The notes below the pieces were generated by a model. That model did not search any database, had not been told where the DNA came from, and was given only the letters and a program-made list of their open reading frames with translations. Positions 53,292-62,812 of a DNA stretch of 64,000 nucleotides are shown piece by piece. Each line of letters starts with the position of its first letter. The stretch's first letter is position 1. The stretch is taken from the NCBI GenBank assembly GCA_964548025.1, contig CAZJRI010000004.1, positions 20,679 through 84,678 of the forward strand, in the 5' to 3' direction. The position numbers and the translations under genes were made by a program. This stretch comes from JAHRVQ01 sp964548025 (GTDB taxonomy: Bacteria; Pseudomonadota; Gammaproteobacteria; Pseudomonadales; Azotimanducaceae).

Positions 53292-54650
53292 TTAATCCTG
53301 ACTCTGAACCGGTTCTCTCATGGTAACGAACTCCTCGGCAGTGGTTGGATGGATGCCCACTGTTGAATCAAAAATTTCTTTCGTTGCGCCAGCTTTAATC
53401 GCAATGGCGACACCTTGAATGATTTCCCCCGCTTCCGAACCCACCATATGCACCCCGATGATCTTGTCGGTACTTTTATCGACAATAATCTTCATCAGAT
53501 TCTTTTCATCGCTCCCCGACAGGGTATGTTTCATCGGTCTGAATTTTGAACGGTAAATCTCAATCTCATCATACTTTTCTCTGGCCTCAGCCTCGGTCAA
53601 TCCCACGGTGCCAATATTAGGTTGACAGAAGACTGCGGTGGCTATGTCATCGTAATCCATTCTGGTCGGTTGTTTTAAGTACTGGGATTGCGCAAATACC
53701 ATCGCCTCCTTGATCGCTACCGGTGTGAGCTGAATTCTGTCGATCACATCACCCAGGGCAAATATGTTTGGCTCAGTGGTTCTGAATTCATCATCAACGA
53801 TAATGGCTCCGTTTTCGCGACATTCAACATTTACGTTTTCCAGACCAATGTCTTCAACTGCCGGTTTTCTGCCAGTGGCATAAAGCACGACATCAGTTTC
53901 AATTTCATCTCCTTCCCGGAAGAACACCCTCAAGGTTCCATCGGCGTTTTTTTCAATACGCTCGACGTTCGAGTTGAAATGGAGATGGATATTCTTCTTT
54001 GTGAGTTCTTCGGCAACTGACTCACGGATATCCTGATCAAATTTGCGCAGCAATAAGGGGCCGCGATACGAAAGATGGCTCTCTGCGCCAAGTCCGGCGA
54101 AAATACCAGCGAATTCAACCGCAATATAGCCGCCGCCAACAACCATCGTTCGCCTCGGCAGATCTTCGAGAAAAAATGCTTCATTTGAAGTAATAACGTG
54201 TTCATTTCCCGGAAATTCAGGCACTGAAGGCCAACCACCGGTTGCAATCAAAATCGAATCCGTTGAAACAATCTGATCGTTAATTGACACATGATGTGAA
54301 TCAACGATCCTCGCTCGACCGTCGAAATGAGTCACGCCTGCGTTATTCAACATTCCCAGATAAATGCCATTGAGCCTTTTTATCTCGGTGTTTTTGTTAT
54401 CGATAAGCGTTGGCCAGTGAAAATCCGGTTCGGCTTTGTCCCAGCCGAAACCCTCTGCATGGTGATAATCTTCCCGAAAGTGTGATGCATAGACCAGAAG
54501 CTTCTTCGGCACACAGCCTACATTGACACAGGTGCCCCCCATATACCGATCTTCTGCAGTCGCAACTCTTGCCCCATAGGCGGCGCTCATCCGTGCTGCT
54601 CTCACGCCACCGGATCCGACGCCAATGACAAACAGATCAAAATCGTACAT
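53292..54650 (-). CDS. gor: Glutathione-disulfide reductase
   Basis: The 452-residue flavoprotein has the FAD dinucleotide fold IGVGSGGVRAARMSA, the redox disulfide GGTCVNVGCVPKKL, the NADPH-binding VVGGGYIAVEFAGIFAGLG, FALGDVIDRIQLTPVAIKEA, and the C-terminal catalytic His in GIHPTTAEEFVTMREP. It reduces GSSG with NADPH. The ATG at 54650 follows GGAGGAG; a GTG 12 bp earlier is not needed. It is 42 bp after DUF429 on the same strand. Confidence 0.94.
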   Translation of the reverse strand: MYDFDLFVIGVGSGGVRAARMSAAYGARVATAEDRYMGGTCVNVGCVPKKLLVYASHFREDYHHAEGFGWDKAEPDFHWPTLIDNKNTEIKRLNGIYLGMLNNAGVTHFDGRARIVDSHHVSINDQIVSTDSILIATGGWPSVPEFPGNEHVITSNEAFFLEDLPRRTMVVGGGYIAVEFAGIFAGLGAESHLSYRGPLLLRKFDQDIRESVAEELTKKNIHLHFNSNVERIEKNADGTLRVFFREGDEIETDVVLYATGRKPAVEDIGLENVNVECRENGAIIVDDEFRTTEPNIFALGDVIDRIQLTPVAIKEAMVFAQSQYLKQPTRMDYDDIATAVFCQPNIGTVGLTEAEAREKYDEIEIYRSKFRPMKHTLSGSDEKNLMKIIVDKSTDKIIGVHMVGSEAGEIIQGVAIAIKAGATKEIFDSTVGIHPTTAEEFVTMREPVQSQD

Positions 54651-54710
54651 ATACTCCTCCACTGCTTCTATATTGATAAGCTACCACATCCGAATATACA
54701 GCGTTTAAAA

Positions 54711-55259
54711 ATGATTCGATTCAGCCTCAAGCCGTACAAAGAGACTCCTTTGATTGATTCTTTTACAGGTACATTTCGGCTGTCTACCGGGCAACTCATG
54801 CTCGGATATCAACTCGAAGGAGATCTCGACCTGATCCAGTGGCCGGTTCCCGTCGATAAGCCTGTTAGAAAGTCTGGTCTCTGGAGAGAAACCTGTTTCG
54901 AACTATTTATCTCGTCACCTTCAGATACAAGCTACAGTGAATTCAATTATTCGCCAACTGGTCAGTGGCAGTGTTTCAGTTTTAGTGACTACAGAAACAA
55001 TATGAGTCAATCTAATGAAATTTCACTGATAAAAAGTCAATTCATCAGAGAAGGCAATCGAGTTTCAGTTGATCTGGCATTGTCACTCTCAGGTGGTGCC
55101 GACGTTGAGGGCGGCAAGAGTAGTTGTCTGGTGGGGTTGAGTGCAATTCTTCTTGATCAGGGGAATAATTACCATTACTTCGCACTTGCTCATGGAATAC
55201 AGAAACCCGATTTCCACCTGAAATCGACTCACGTGCTTGAACTGCCCATCGATATTTAA
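54711..55259 (+). CDS. DOMON-like domain protein
   Basis: The 182-residue protein resembles the murB-associated DOMON-like family: KSGLWRETCFELFISSPSDTSYSEFNYSPTGQWQCFSFSDYR, then GLSAILLDQGNNYHYFALAHGIQKPDFH. It is a beta-sandwich that may bind a heme or a sugar, but the ligand is unknown. No signal peptide, so it is cytosolic. It is divergent from gor by 60 bp. Confidence 0.78.
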   Translation: MIRFSLKPYKETPLIDSFTGTFRLSTGQLMLGYQLEGDLDLIQWPVPVDKPVRKSGLWRETCFELFISSPSDTSYSEFNYSPTGQWQCFSFSDYRNNMSQSNEISLIKSQFIREGNRVSVDLALSLSGGADVEGGKSSCLVGLSAILLDQGNNYHYFALAHGIQKPDFHLKSTHVLELPIDI

Positions 55260-55350
55260 CAGCAGGTGCCTGTGAGCAAGAATTGAGACGGGACCGGTCC
55301 CTGAATAACAAGGGTTGTTGCAATGGCCAAGGTAAAAAAAGAGATATTGA

Positions 55351-56974
55351 ATGACACTAGATGACCGCCGGTTGTACAGATCAATCCTGATTCTGAGCTG
55401 CATAACACTATACGGAACGCTGTACGGATGCGGCGGTGGAGGTGGGGGTGGGAGTTCTGCACCGCCACCAGTACAAAACAACCCGCCGCCACCGCAAACA
55501 ACAGACCCACCTCAATCCCCGGGTTTTGTACAAGGCGTATTTGCAGATTCAACGATGTTCGCTGCTCAGTGCATTTCACCCAGAACGGATACGGATCAGG
55601 ACAGCGAACCCTTTCCGGATATTCAGGGGTCAATCATCGATGAGAACAACTGGATAAGATCCTTCAGCAACGAAACCTACCTCTGGTACGACGAGATAGT
55701 TGATATTGATCCGGCAGATCACGAAGATCCGCTTGAGTATTTTGCATTGATGAAAACTGCTGCACTCACTCCGTCAGGTAATCCGAAAGACAGGTTTCAT
55801 TTCACCCTGTCAACAGAACGATGGCAGGAACTATCCCAGGCTGGTGTTAGCGCAGGATATGGCATGACACTATCTATCATCTCTTCGACTCCACCACGAG
55901 AAGCAATCATCGCTNNNNNNNNNNGAGCCAAATTCTCCGGCTACTGCAATCGGGGCAGATTTGCTAAGGGGCACTTCGATTCTCGAGGTGGACGGTATCG
56001 ATTTCGTCAATGACAATACCCAGATCGGGGTGAACACAATTAACGCCGGACTATTTCCAGACTCAATAGGCGAAGATCATCAATTCGTCGTTCAGGATCT
56101 GAATGCCACTGAACCAAGAACCATTGGCATGAGAAGTGCGCTGATCACACAGGATCCTGTCCCTGCCGTTGAAGTATTTGATACGCCTGATGGTCCTGTT
56201 GGTTATATTCTGTTCAACGATCATATCGCGACGGCAGAACAGGCTTTGATTGATGCTGTCAATCAGCTTAACACTGCAATTGTTACCGATCTGGTACTTG
56301 ATCTCCGGTACAACGGAGGGGGATTTCTCGCTATCGCGAGTGAATTGGCCTACATGATTGCAGGTCCAGTTGCGATGGGTAGAACTTTTGAACAACTGGA
56401 ATTCAACGACAAGTTGAGCCAGTTTAATCGGACCACCCTTTTTCATGACGAGAGCGTTGGATTTTCGACAACGCAGGGTCTGCCGTTACCGAGTCTTGAT
56501 CTGTCGAGAGTATTCATACTCACAAGCGAAGATACCTGCTCAGCCAGTGAATCGATAATGAACGGATTAAGAGGCATCGGAGTAGAAGTTATTCAGATAG
56601 GTACGACAACCTGCGGCAAGCCTTATGGTTTTTTGCCTGAAGATAACTGTGGTACCACTTACTTCACCATCCAGTTTCGAGGTGCAAACGAGTTGGGATT
56701 TGGTGATTATACCGATGGATTTTCACCCGTTTCTACCGGTAGTGTTGAGGGGACCCCCCTGCCCGGTTGTCGAATTGCTGATGATCTCACCCACTTGCTG
56801 GGAGACCCGGAAGAATTACGTTTCAACACGGCACTTTACTACCGGGAGAATGGTGAATGTCCACTACCCGGAATTAGCTCCCGATCCCTTCAGTCACTTT
56901 CACCAGATCCATTGACACAGGTACACGGCAGGGTTACGAAATCTCCGTGGCTGAGAAACAGAATTTTAGATTGA
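55351..56974 (+). CDS. S41 family (C-terminal processing) peptidase lipoprotein, interrupted by a gap
   Basis: The N terminus is lipoprotein-like: hydrophobic stretch then TLYGCGGGGGGGSSAPPP, a glycine run and a proline-rich linker. A gap of 10 N (55915-55924) falls in the PDZ-like part. The same protein continues in frame from 55925 (EPNSPATAIGADLLRGTSILEVDGIDF). The S41 catalytic core has YNGGGFLAIASELAYM, the nucleophile in TSEDTCSASESIMNGLRG, and Lys in TTTCGKPYGF. An intact gene requires a gap divisible by three, not 10. It probably cleaves periplasmic proteins. Confidence 0.88.
55915..55924. other. Assembly gap (10 N) in the S41 peptidase gene
   Basis: The frame before and after the N run differ, so the real gap should be a multiple of three. 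Confidence 0.95.
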
Positions 56975-56980
56975 TAGATT

Positions 56981-57370
56981 ATGATCTTAAGTAGATTCAT
57001 CTGGTTATTGGCTTATCTTATTTGCGCCACCGCGTTTCTGTTTTCATGTTCTACCTATTCTGCTTCACGGGACGTTTCCGCTTTGCTGACAAGTTCAACG
57101 GAGGGGAGTCGTCTGGCAATCCAACAGGCGGTGAAGAGATCTCTTGGCAATCGAGGTGACATCCTGATCGCACCTGATGCACTGACTAAATCAAGTATTC
57201 TGATTATCGACAAAAAACCGGTTAGACGAATCGACAATCAGAATTCTGGCCGTAGACTCACGCGTGGCGATCGATTCCGACTGGTACTTAATTCAAATCG
57301 ATGTTACCTGGTTCATCTGGAGGGAACTGCTCGCTTCGAACTCCCTGACACCACCTGCAAACCGGAATAG
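56981..57370 (+). CDS. Small lipoprotein of unknown function
   Basis: The 129-residue protein has a hydrophobic start and a lipobox-like FLFSCSTYS near residue 22. The rest is a basic, mostly beta or mixed region (LIIDKKPVRRIDNQNSGRRLTRGDRFRLVLNSNRCYLVHLEG). I do not recognise the family. It starts 6 bp after the S41 peptidase stop, which suggests co-expression. Confidence 0.65.
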   Translation: MILSRFIWLLAYLICATAFLFSCSTYSASRDVSALLTSSTEGSRLAIQQAVKRSLGNRGDILIAPDALTKSSILIIDKKPVRRIDNQNSGRRLTRGDRFRLVLNSNRCYLVHLEGTARFELPDTTCKPE

Positions 57371-57451
57371 CCATCAACCCGGCCAGGTGTTGACGTATTT
57401 CGTCTCATGTCATAATGGCTTTTTTCGTGGTGCAAAAGGTATTTCAATCTG

Positions 57452-58654
57452 ATGACGTTTCAATTTGGAATTGATCACCTGCTCAACTCTGATCAACTTC
57501 TGGAGTTTCTGAGAACCAGAAGATGTGGCCTGGTCGCACATCCAGCCTCCGTCACTTCGGACCTGACACACTCGCTGGATGCCCTGATAAAGAACAAGAT
57601 CCCGGTCGTGCGTGCATTCGGCCCACAGCACGGAATGCGCGGTGACAAGCAGGACAATATGATCGAGACCGACGACTATCAAGATCCTGTTCATGGCATC
57701 CCCGTCGTCTCACTTTATAGTGAGTCTAGAAGACCCACTGACAGCATGCTGGATGATCTGGATATTATACTTTTTGACCTGCAGGATATCGGCTGCCGAA
57801 TCTATACCTATATTGCAACACTGAAATATTTCCTGGAAGAATGTGAACGTCACCAGATTGAAGTGTGGATCCTGGACAGACCCAATCCAGCGGGTAGACC
57901 TGTCGATGGTCTACGACTCGAGATGGGGCAGGAGAGTTTTGTTGGATGTGACGTCCTGCCAACCCGGCATGGTTTGACAGTTGGAGAACTCGCTGGATGG
58001 TTCAAATCCGTGAATCAACTGACCACCCAACTGCGGGTCATCACGATGAATGCATACGACCCCAATGAGAGCGTCAGCTACGGGTGGCCGTCGAATCGGC
58101 CCTGGATTAATCCCAGTCCCAATGCCAGCAGCGTCAATATGGCACGTTGCTTCCCGGGAACAGTTCTGCTTGAAGGCACTGAATTGTCAGAAGGAAGAGG
58201 TACGACAATACCGCTGGAAGTTCTTGGTGCGCCTGATCTGCCGGTTGAAGAAATACTCGCGCTATTGAATAAAAGTGCCCCTCACTGGCTGGATGGTGTT
58301 TTTATCAGATCTTGTTACTTTGAGCCTACGTTTCACAAACATGTGGGCAAATTGTGCAACGGAATACAGATACATACCCAATTTGAAAGCTACAACCATG
58401 ACGGCTTCAAACCTTATAGGTTGATTGCAGGTTGTCTTAAGGCCCTGCGTCTTCTAGAGCCGGGATATGAGATCTGGAGAGATTTCCTCTACGAATATGA
58501 AGCTGATCGAATACCCATTGACGTAATAAATGGCAGCGATGGGTTGCGCCTCTGGGTTGATAACAACAATTCTTCGTTCGAGGAATTTGATCAGCGGCTC
58601 AACCAGGAGGCAGAATCGTGGATTGTTGAGCGTGAACCCTTCATGCTCTACTGA
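57452..58654 (+). CDS. DUF1343 / NamZ-like exo-beta-N-acetylmuramidase
   Basis: The 400-residue protein matches DUF1343: GLVAHPASVTSDLTHSLDAL, AFGPQHGMRGDKQDNMIETDDYQDPVHGIPVVSLYSESRRP, LFDLQDIGCRIYTYIATL, ILDRPNPAGRPVDG, and TVLLEGTELSEGRGTTIPLEVLGAP. Bacillus NamZ releases N-acetylmuramic acid from muropeptides. No signal peptide is seen, so it probably acts on imported muropeptides in the cytosol. Sequence near the catalytic glutamates was not checked against a structure. It stands alone upstream of the LeuB-like gene. Confidence 0.87.
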   Translation: MTFQFGIDHLLNSDQLLEFLRTRRCGLVAHPASVTSDLTHSLDALIKNKIPVVRAFGPQHGMRGDKQDNMIETDDYQDPVHGIPVVSLYSESRRPTDSMLDDLDIILFDLQDIGCRIYTYIATLKYFLEECERHQIEVWILDRPNPAGRPVDGLRLEMGQESFVGCDVLPTRHGLTVGELAGWFKSVNQLTTQLRVITMNAYDPNESVSYGWPSNRPWINPSPNASSVNMARCFPGTVLLEGTELSEGRGTTIPLEVLGAPDLPVEEILALLNKSAPHWLDGVFIRSCYFEPTFHKHVGKLCNGIQIHTQFESYNHDGFKPYRLIAGCLKALRLLEPGYEIWRDFLYEYEADRIPIDVINGSDGLRLWVDNNNSSFEEFDQRLNQEAESWIVEREPFMLY

Positions 58655-58745
58655 TCAATTACCGAATGTCATGACAGCTATTACTGGCTGGTAGTGGAAG
58701 ATTGCATGATAGAATCCCACGTTTTTCAAATTCACGGAATTGTAG

Positions 58746-59858
58746 ATGAGTAATGCATATAAAGTCGCCGTTCTCGAAGGCGATGCAATCGGTCCGGAAA
58801 TAATGGCAGAGGCAGTTCGCGTCTTTGATGTCATCACCAAACATCGAGAAGTGGAGTTTGAGCTTTTACGTGCGCCATTTGGTGCCGCTGCTTATTTTGA
58901 ACACGGCAAGGCATTCCCTGATCAGACGAAAGCAATCTGTGACGAAGCAGATGCAATATTGAAAGGGCCGGTTGGATTGAGCCATGAGGAATCCCAGAAG
59001 ATACCCGTCGAGGAGCAACCCGAGAGAGGAGCGATCCTTCCCTTGCGAGCCAGGTACAATACATTTGCCAATTTTCGTCCTATTTATCTCAGTAAGGATA
59101 TGGCCCATTTCTCACCACTCAAACCGGAAGTTATCAGCGAAGGGATAGACATATTACTCATTCGCGAGCTTGTCGGCGGTCTCTATTTTGGCGAGAAAGA
59201 GCGCGGCGTAAACGAATCCGGCAAGCGATACGTGAAGGAAATCCTGGAATATGATGAGGATCAGGTCAGGCAGGTACTAAAGGTGGGATTCGAACAGGCC
59301 CAACAAAGAAAGAAAGTCTTGCACAACATCCACAAGAGTAATGTTCTTATGTCGAGCGTGTTCTGGAATGAAATCCTGGATGAAGTCAAAGAAGATTACC
59401 CTGACGTTACGGTAAAACATCTTTTGGTGGACGCTGCTGCAACGGCACTTTGCCTCGATCCCGGTCAGTTCGATACCATGGTAATGGAGAATATGTTTGG
59501 GGATATTCTCAGCGACCAGGGTGGTGGTATTCTCGGATCCCTCGGACTTATGCCATCAGCATGTATGGGTCCCGAAAAAGCCTACTATGAGCCTTCTCAT
59601 GGTTCTGCACCGGATATTGCCGGAAAAAACATTGCCAACCCGTACTCCATGATTGGCTCGGTCGCGATGATGCTGGAAATGAGCTTCAACATGAATGCTG
59701 AGTCGGAGGCTGTGTGGCAATCAATGAAGAGTGTCTTCGAGGCTGGATATTCAACTTCAGACCTGTCTTCAGCAGACTCGGGCACATCCATTGTTTCCAC
59801 CAGGGAATTTGGTGATCTGGTGATGGAGAAACTCGATAGCATTTTAGCGGCCCTTTGA
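58746..59858 (+). CDS. Isopropylmalate/isocitrate dehydrogenase family enzyme (LeuB-like)
   Basis: The 370-residue beta-decarboxylating dehydrogenase has VAVLEGDAIGPEIM, RELVGGLYFGEKERG (LeuB-type loop), HNIHKSNVLMSSVFW with the catalytic Lys (usual LeuB has DKANVL), Asp ligands in LLVDAAAT and ENMFGDILSDQGGG, and EPSHGSAPDIAGKNIANP at the NAD site. It is closest by eye to 3-isopropylmalate dehydrogenase, but no leuA, leuC or leuD is nearby, so a related substrate is possible. Confidence 0.8.
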   Translation: MSNAYKVAVLEGDAIGPEIMAEAVRVFDVITKHREVEFELLRAPFGAAAYFEHGKAFPDQTKAICDEADAILKGPVGLSHEESQKIPVEEQPERGAILPLRARYNTFANFRPIYLSKDMAHFSPLKPEVISEGIDILLIRELVGGLYFGEKERGVNESGKRYVKEILEYDEDQVRQVLKVGFEQAQQRKKVLHNIHKSNVLMSSVFWNEILDEVKEDYPDVTVKHLLVDAAATALCLDPGQFDTMVMENMFGDILSDQGGGILGSLGLMPSACMGPEKAYYEPSHGSAPDIAGKNIANPYSMIGSVAMMLEMSFNMNAESEAVWQSMKSVFEAGYSTSDLSSADSGTSIVSTREFGDLVMEKLDSILAAL

Positions 59859-59874
59859 AACCCGGCGCTATTTT

Positions 59875-60483
59875 CTAGGGGGCGGCTTTTTTGGCATTTG
59901 GGAGTTTTGGTCTTAGCTCCCATTTCTTGAAAGCTGCTATATCAAGTTCCAACTGATCATAAATTGCTGTGACATTGATCTCTTCGCCATACTTTATCCG
60001 TTTAGAGAAAATCGTTATGGGGAAAACAAAATTATCGGTTGCCCGCCATCTTAAGGCCTTGCTGATGCCCAGTTCATCTTCATATCTCACCCATTTCAGA
60101 CCCTGTTGTTTGACGACCACATCACCAAACAATACGCCAAGTGCCTGCCATTCATCGACCTGTTCCTTTCTCAAGAAGTGACCATCGATTAGTCTTTGAA
60201 GCGCATCCAGATCGCTTTTGCGTCCCTGTACCGAAAGAATGCCCAGTTTTCGAGCTAACAGATCTTTCGCCAGTAAACGCTTGGTTTTCAATATCTGAAG
60301 TTGCCCCACGGTCAGCTCATTCACCATGAATACGTCTTGCTTGGGTTGGAACTGGTACTCCTCCAACTCTTCAGGCGTAAGCGTTAGCTTGTCATCCTCG
60401 TTATCTTCTTCAGCTAGAGCAAAACCGGAGATAACGAGAAGCAGCAGTGGAATAATTGAAATTCTGATGATCATAATCCGCAT
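59875..60483 (-). CDS. DUF3806 family exported protein
   Basis: The 202-residue protein has a signal peptide (about 1-24, ending GFALAEE). A DUF3806 domain follows: DALQRLIDGHFLRKEQVDEWQALGVLFGDVVVKQQGLKWVRYEDELG and ALRWRATDNFVFPITIFSKRIKYGE. Function unknown. It converges on the LeuB-like gene with a 16-bp gap. Confidence 0.8.
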   Translation of the reverse strand: MRIMIIRISIIPLLLLVISGFALAEEDNEDDKLTLTPEELEEYQFQPKQDVFMVNELTVGQLQILKTKRLLAKDLLARKLGILSVQGRKSDLDALQRLIDGHFLRKEQVDEWQALGVLFGDVVVKQQGLKWVRYEDELGISKALRWRATDNFVFPITIFSKRIKYGEEINVTAIYDQLELDIAAFKKWELRPKLPNAKKAAP

Positions 60484-60702
60484 TAAAACTAATAATGGCA
60501 GTCTGAAAAAGAGGATTATCCCCTATTCTGGCCGTCGTTCGTATCAGCGCTTACCTGCCGGTATAAGTAGCCAGTACTAACTGTTCTGCCTCAAAGGCAT
60601 GATAGGGTGAACGGCTAAAGAAACTATTCGGGTTGCCGCTATTAATCATAAGCAAGATCGAACATCACTTTCTGTTACAAGGATGAGGTCAACAGAAACG
60701 AT

Positions 60703-60924
60703 ATGAATACAATCCCCCCAAATAGCTACAATCGGCCCGTTGTCCTGAACCGGCAAGCGACCAAGAAGCTGGATAATACCGACAATCAGGCTAAAAAACC
60801 TGTCCATCGTAATCGACGAACCCAGGCTGAGCGACGTCGAAATCCGTTATCCTACAATAACCGGATTGATATGCGACAAAACGGTGACCGTCGCAAGGCA
60901 AACCGGCTGCTTATTACGACGTAG
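60703..60924 (+). CDS. Small basic hypothetical protein
   Basis: A 73-codon frame encodes a polar, Arg/Asn/Lys-rich protein (RNRRTQAERRRNPLSYNNR) with no hydrophobic core or recognised domain. It may be a real small gene, since Arg-rich repeats of RRNxxxR type (RRTQAERR, NRIDMRQNGDRR) recur in a regular way, but ribosome-binding support is weak. It stands alone between two longer genes. Confidence 0.45.
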   Translation: MNTIPPNSYNRPVVLNRQATKKLDNTDNQAKKPVHRNRRTQAERRRNPLSYNNRIDMRQNGDRRKANRLLITT

Positions 60925-61041
60925 TATCACTACATAAAGATTTTTGCCTCGGCTGGTATTTGGTAAGCTGCGGTCACATATTCAGCCACCGGATCTATTC
61001 TGAATTTAATCCAGGATATTCATCAACACGATAGTCAATTC

Positions 61042-62097
61042 GTGCTCGCCGTGACGGGTGGCGGCAGTAGCGCTGTTTCTGAATTAATGAGCCAGCCTGG
61101 TGCGTCAAAAACCGTCCTGGAAGCTATCATTCCATACAGCTCAGCATCTTTAGAAGATTTTCTTGGGGCTAAACCTGCACAATCATGCAGTGCTGAAACC
61201 GCAAGACGAATGGCGATGGCATCTTATCTACGAGCCATCCGGTTAAATCCTGAAGGCAAGGTTTTTGGCCTTGGATGCACGGCCGCAATAACGACAGACC
61301 GACAAAGGAGAGGACTGGATAGATGTTATGTCGCCGTACAATCGACTACGAGCACAACTGAAATCAGTCTCACTTTCAACAAGGACGATGACAGAGAGAA
61401 ACAGGAAAGAGGCTGTCGACAACTGATCCTGGAAGCGATGGCCAGGGCAACCGAATTGATCGAGGATTTTAAGCTCGAGAATGTATCACACCGAACGGGA
61501 CATGCGGAGTCACTTTGGCGAGAACTCAACGCCGGGGAGATTCGGTCAACATGGCGAAGAGACAAGCAGCCTACCGTGTTGTTTCCCGGTGCTTTTAATC
61601 CTTTCCATGCGGGTCATCAGCAAATACTCAAAGTTGCTGAGAAAATCACTGGTTCGACCGTGGTCATGGAGGTTTCGATCATCAACGTGGATAAACCGCG
61701 GCTGGATTTTATCGACATGCAACAGCGCATTTCGGGTGTGAGTGAATTTCCCCTGATTTTTACTCACGCCCCGACATTTGTTGAGAAATCACATTTATTT
61801 CCTGGTTCAATATTCGTCGTGGGAGCTGACACAATCAGTAGAATAGCTGACACCCGGTATTATTCAGACTCAACAGAGTTAAGAAATAATGCTATTGATC
61901 TGTTAATCAATAACAAACACCGCTTTCTGGTATTTGGTCGACTGATTGATGATCAATATATAACCTTAAGTGAAACATCCATCCCTCAGCGGCTGCTTCA
62001 GATCTGTGACGAAGTGCCTGAAGCAGACTTTCGACACGATCTATCCTCCAGTGAACTCAGAGAGAAGTCAGGTCAGGATGATAGTGTCCGGGAATGA
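61042..62097 (+). CDS. CinA-C-like domain fused to NadD-like nucleotidyltransferase
   Basis: The 351-residue protein has two parts. Residues 1-160 resemble the CinA C-terminal (PncC) fold: LAVTGGGSSAVSEL in place of the AESCTGG active site, IIPYSSASLEDFLG, and SAETARRMAMASYL. The second part (from about 177) is an NMN/NaMN adenylyltransferase type: VLFPGAFNPFHAGHQQIL with the HxGH motif and LSSSELRE, equal to the ISSTxxR motif. A similar order occurs in a plant protein (from memory). The N-terminal start is unsure: the frame is open upstream of the GTG at 61042 (LNLIQDIHQHDSQF), with ATT or CTG at 60997-61000 as candidates. Confidence 0.78.
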   Translation: MLAVTGGGSSAVSELMSQPGASKTVLEAIIPYSSASLEDFLGAKPAQSCSAETARRMAMASYLRAIRLNPEGKVFGLGCTAAITTDRQRRGLDRCYVAVQSTTSTTEISLTFNKDDDREKQERGCRQLILEAMARATELIEDFKLENVSHRTGHAESLWRELNAGEIRSTWRRDKQPTVLFPGAFNPFHAGHQQILKVAEKITGSTVVMEVSIINVDKPRLDFIDMQQRISGVSEFPLIFTHAPTFVEKSHLFPGSIFVVGADTISRIADTRYYSDSTELRNNAIDLLINNKHRFLVFGRLIDDQYITLSETSIPQRLLQICDEVPEADFRHDLSSSELREKSGQDDSVRE

Positions 62098-62143
62098 ACG
62101 GGCGCCTCGTGAATTCTGAAGAACAGGTACCATCCCGAACGGA

Positions 62144-62812
62144 TTAGCCATGCTTCATTTCATCATCCATGCTGAGGTTCATGCGCCATTGAACGAGTTG
62201 TTTCTGAAGATTGTTTAACCCGGCATGTTCATAGTACGCATCCAGGAATGCTGATACGCCCATTTCAAGAAAAAACGATTTGTCGTCATCAATATTGAAT
62301 AGATGCGCGATATTGCGTGCACGTGTGAAGGCAGAAAGTGGTGGGCTTTTTACCTGAAGATCAGCAATGTCAATCAATCCCATTGTCCCCCCTTCCACGT
62401 TAAGGATGTTGCCAAGATGAATTGCCCTGAAATAAACACCTGAAGCGTGCAGATAAGCCAGATATTCAGCAAACTTTTTTAAGATTCCTAGATCACCCCT
62501 TTTACAGATTGTACGAAGGTCCTCTCCCGGTATCCTCGGATAAATCACCATGTGAACGGGCACCTCACTGCAAAACAGGGTCCGGTTGACTTTGGGTGCG
62601 CAGACACCAACTTCAGATAGCCTCTTGCTGTTCCTCGCAAATCGTTTGGCTTGCGGTATCAGTGTTGATCGGGAGATAAATTTCCGCTGATAGATGCTTT
62701 TAATAATTTCTCCGTCAGGCGTTAACATCAACACTGGTCTCGTTGTTGATCCAAACAGGATGACATTTGCTGCGATGATGTCGTTGAGTTCAGTGCGGCT
62801 TATCTGTTTCAT
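62144..62812 (-). CDS. WaaP/Kdo-kinase-like protein (toluene-tolerance-type)
   Basis: The 222-residue protein has a degenerate small kinase fold: GEIIKSIYQRKFISRSTLIP with a possible ATP lysine, YPRIPGEDL (hinge), YLHASGVYFRAIHLGNIL (catalytic-loop equivalent of HRDLxxxN, here with FRAIHLGN), and GLIDIADLQV (DFG-like Asp). Such proteins in Pseudomonas were called toluene tolerance proteins and are thought to phosphorylate lipopolysaccharide core sugar or Kdo; the substrate here is unknown. Its ATG overlaps the oligopeptidase B stop (ATGA). Confidence 0.75.
   Translation of the reverse strand: MKQISRTELNDIIAANVILFGSTTRPVLMLTPDGEIIKSIYQRKFISRSTLIPQAKRFARNSKRLSEVGVCAPKVNRTLFCSEVPVHMVIYPRIPGEDLRTICKRGDLGILKKFAEYLAYLHASGVYFRAIHLGNILNVEGGTMGLIDIADLQVKSPPLSAFTRARNIAHLFNIDDDKSFFLEMGVSAFLDAYYEHAGLNNLQKQLVQWRMNLSMDDEMKHG

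Noticed and set aside
55430..55470. Glycine-coding G-rich run as a phase-variable tract
   Set aside because: The G runs are interrupted (GGTGGAGGTGGGGGTGGG), so slippage is not especially likely.
55351..56013. Frameshifted pseudogene of an S41 peptidase
   Set aside because: The frame change coincides exactly with a run of N.
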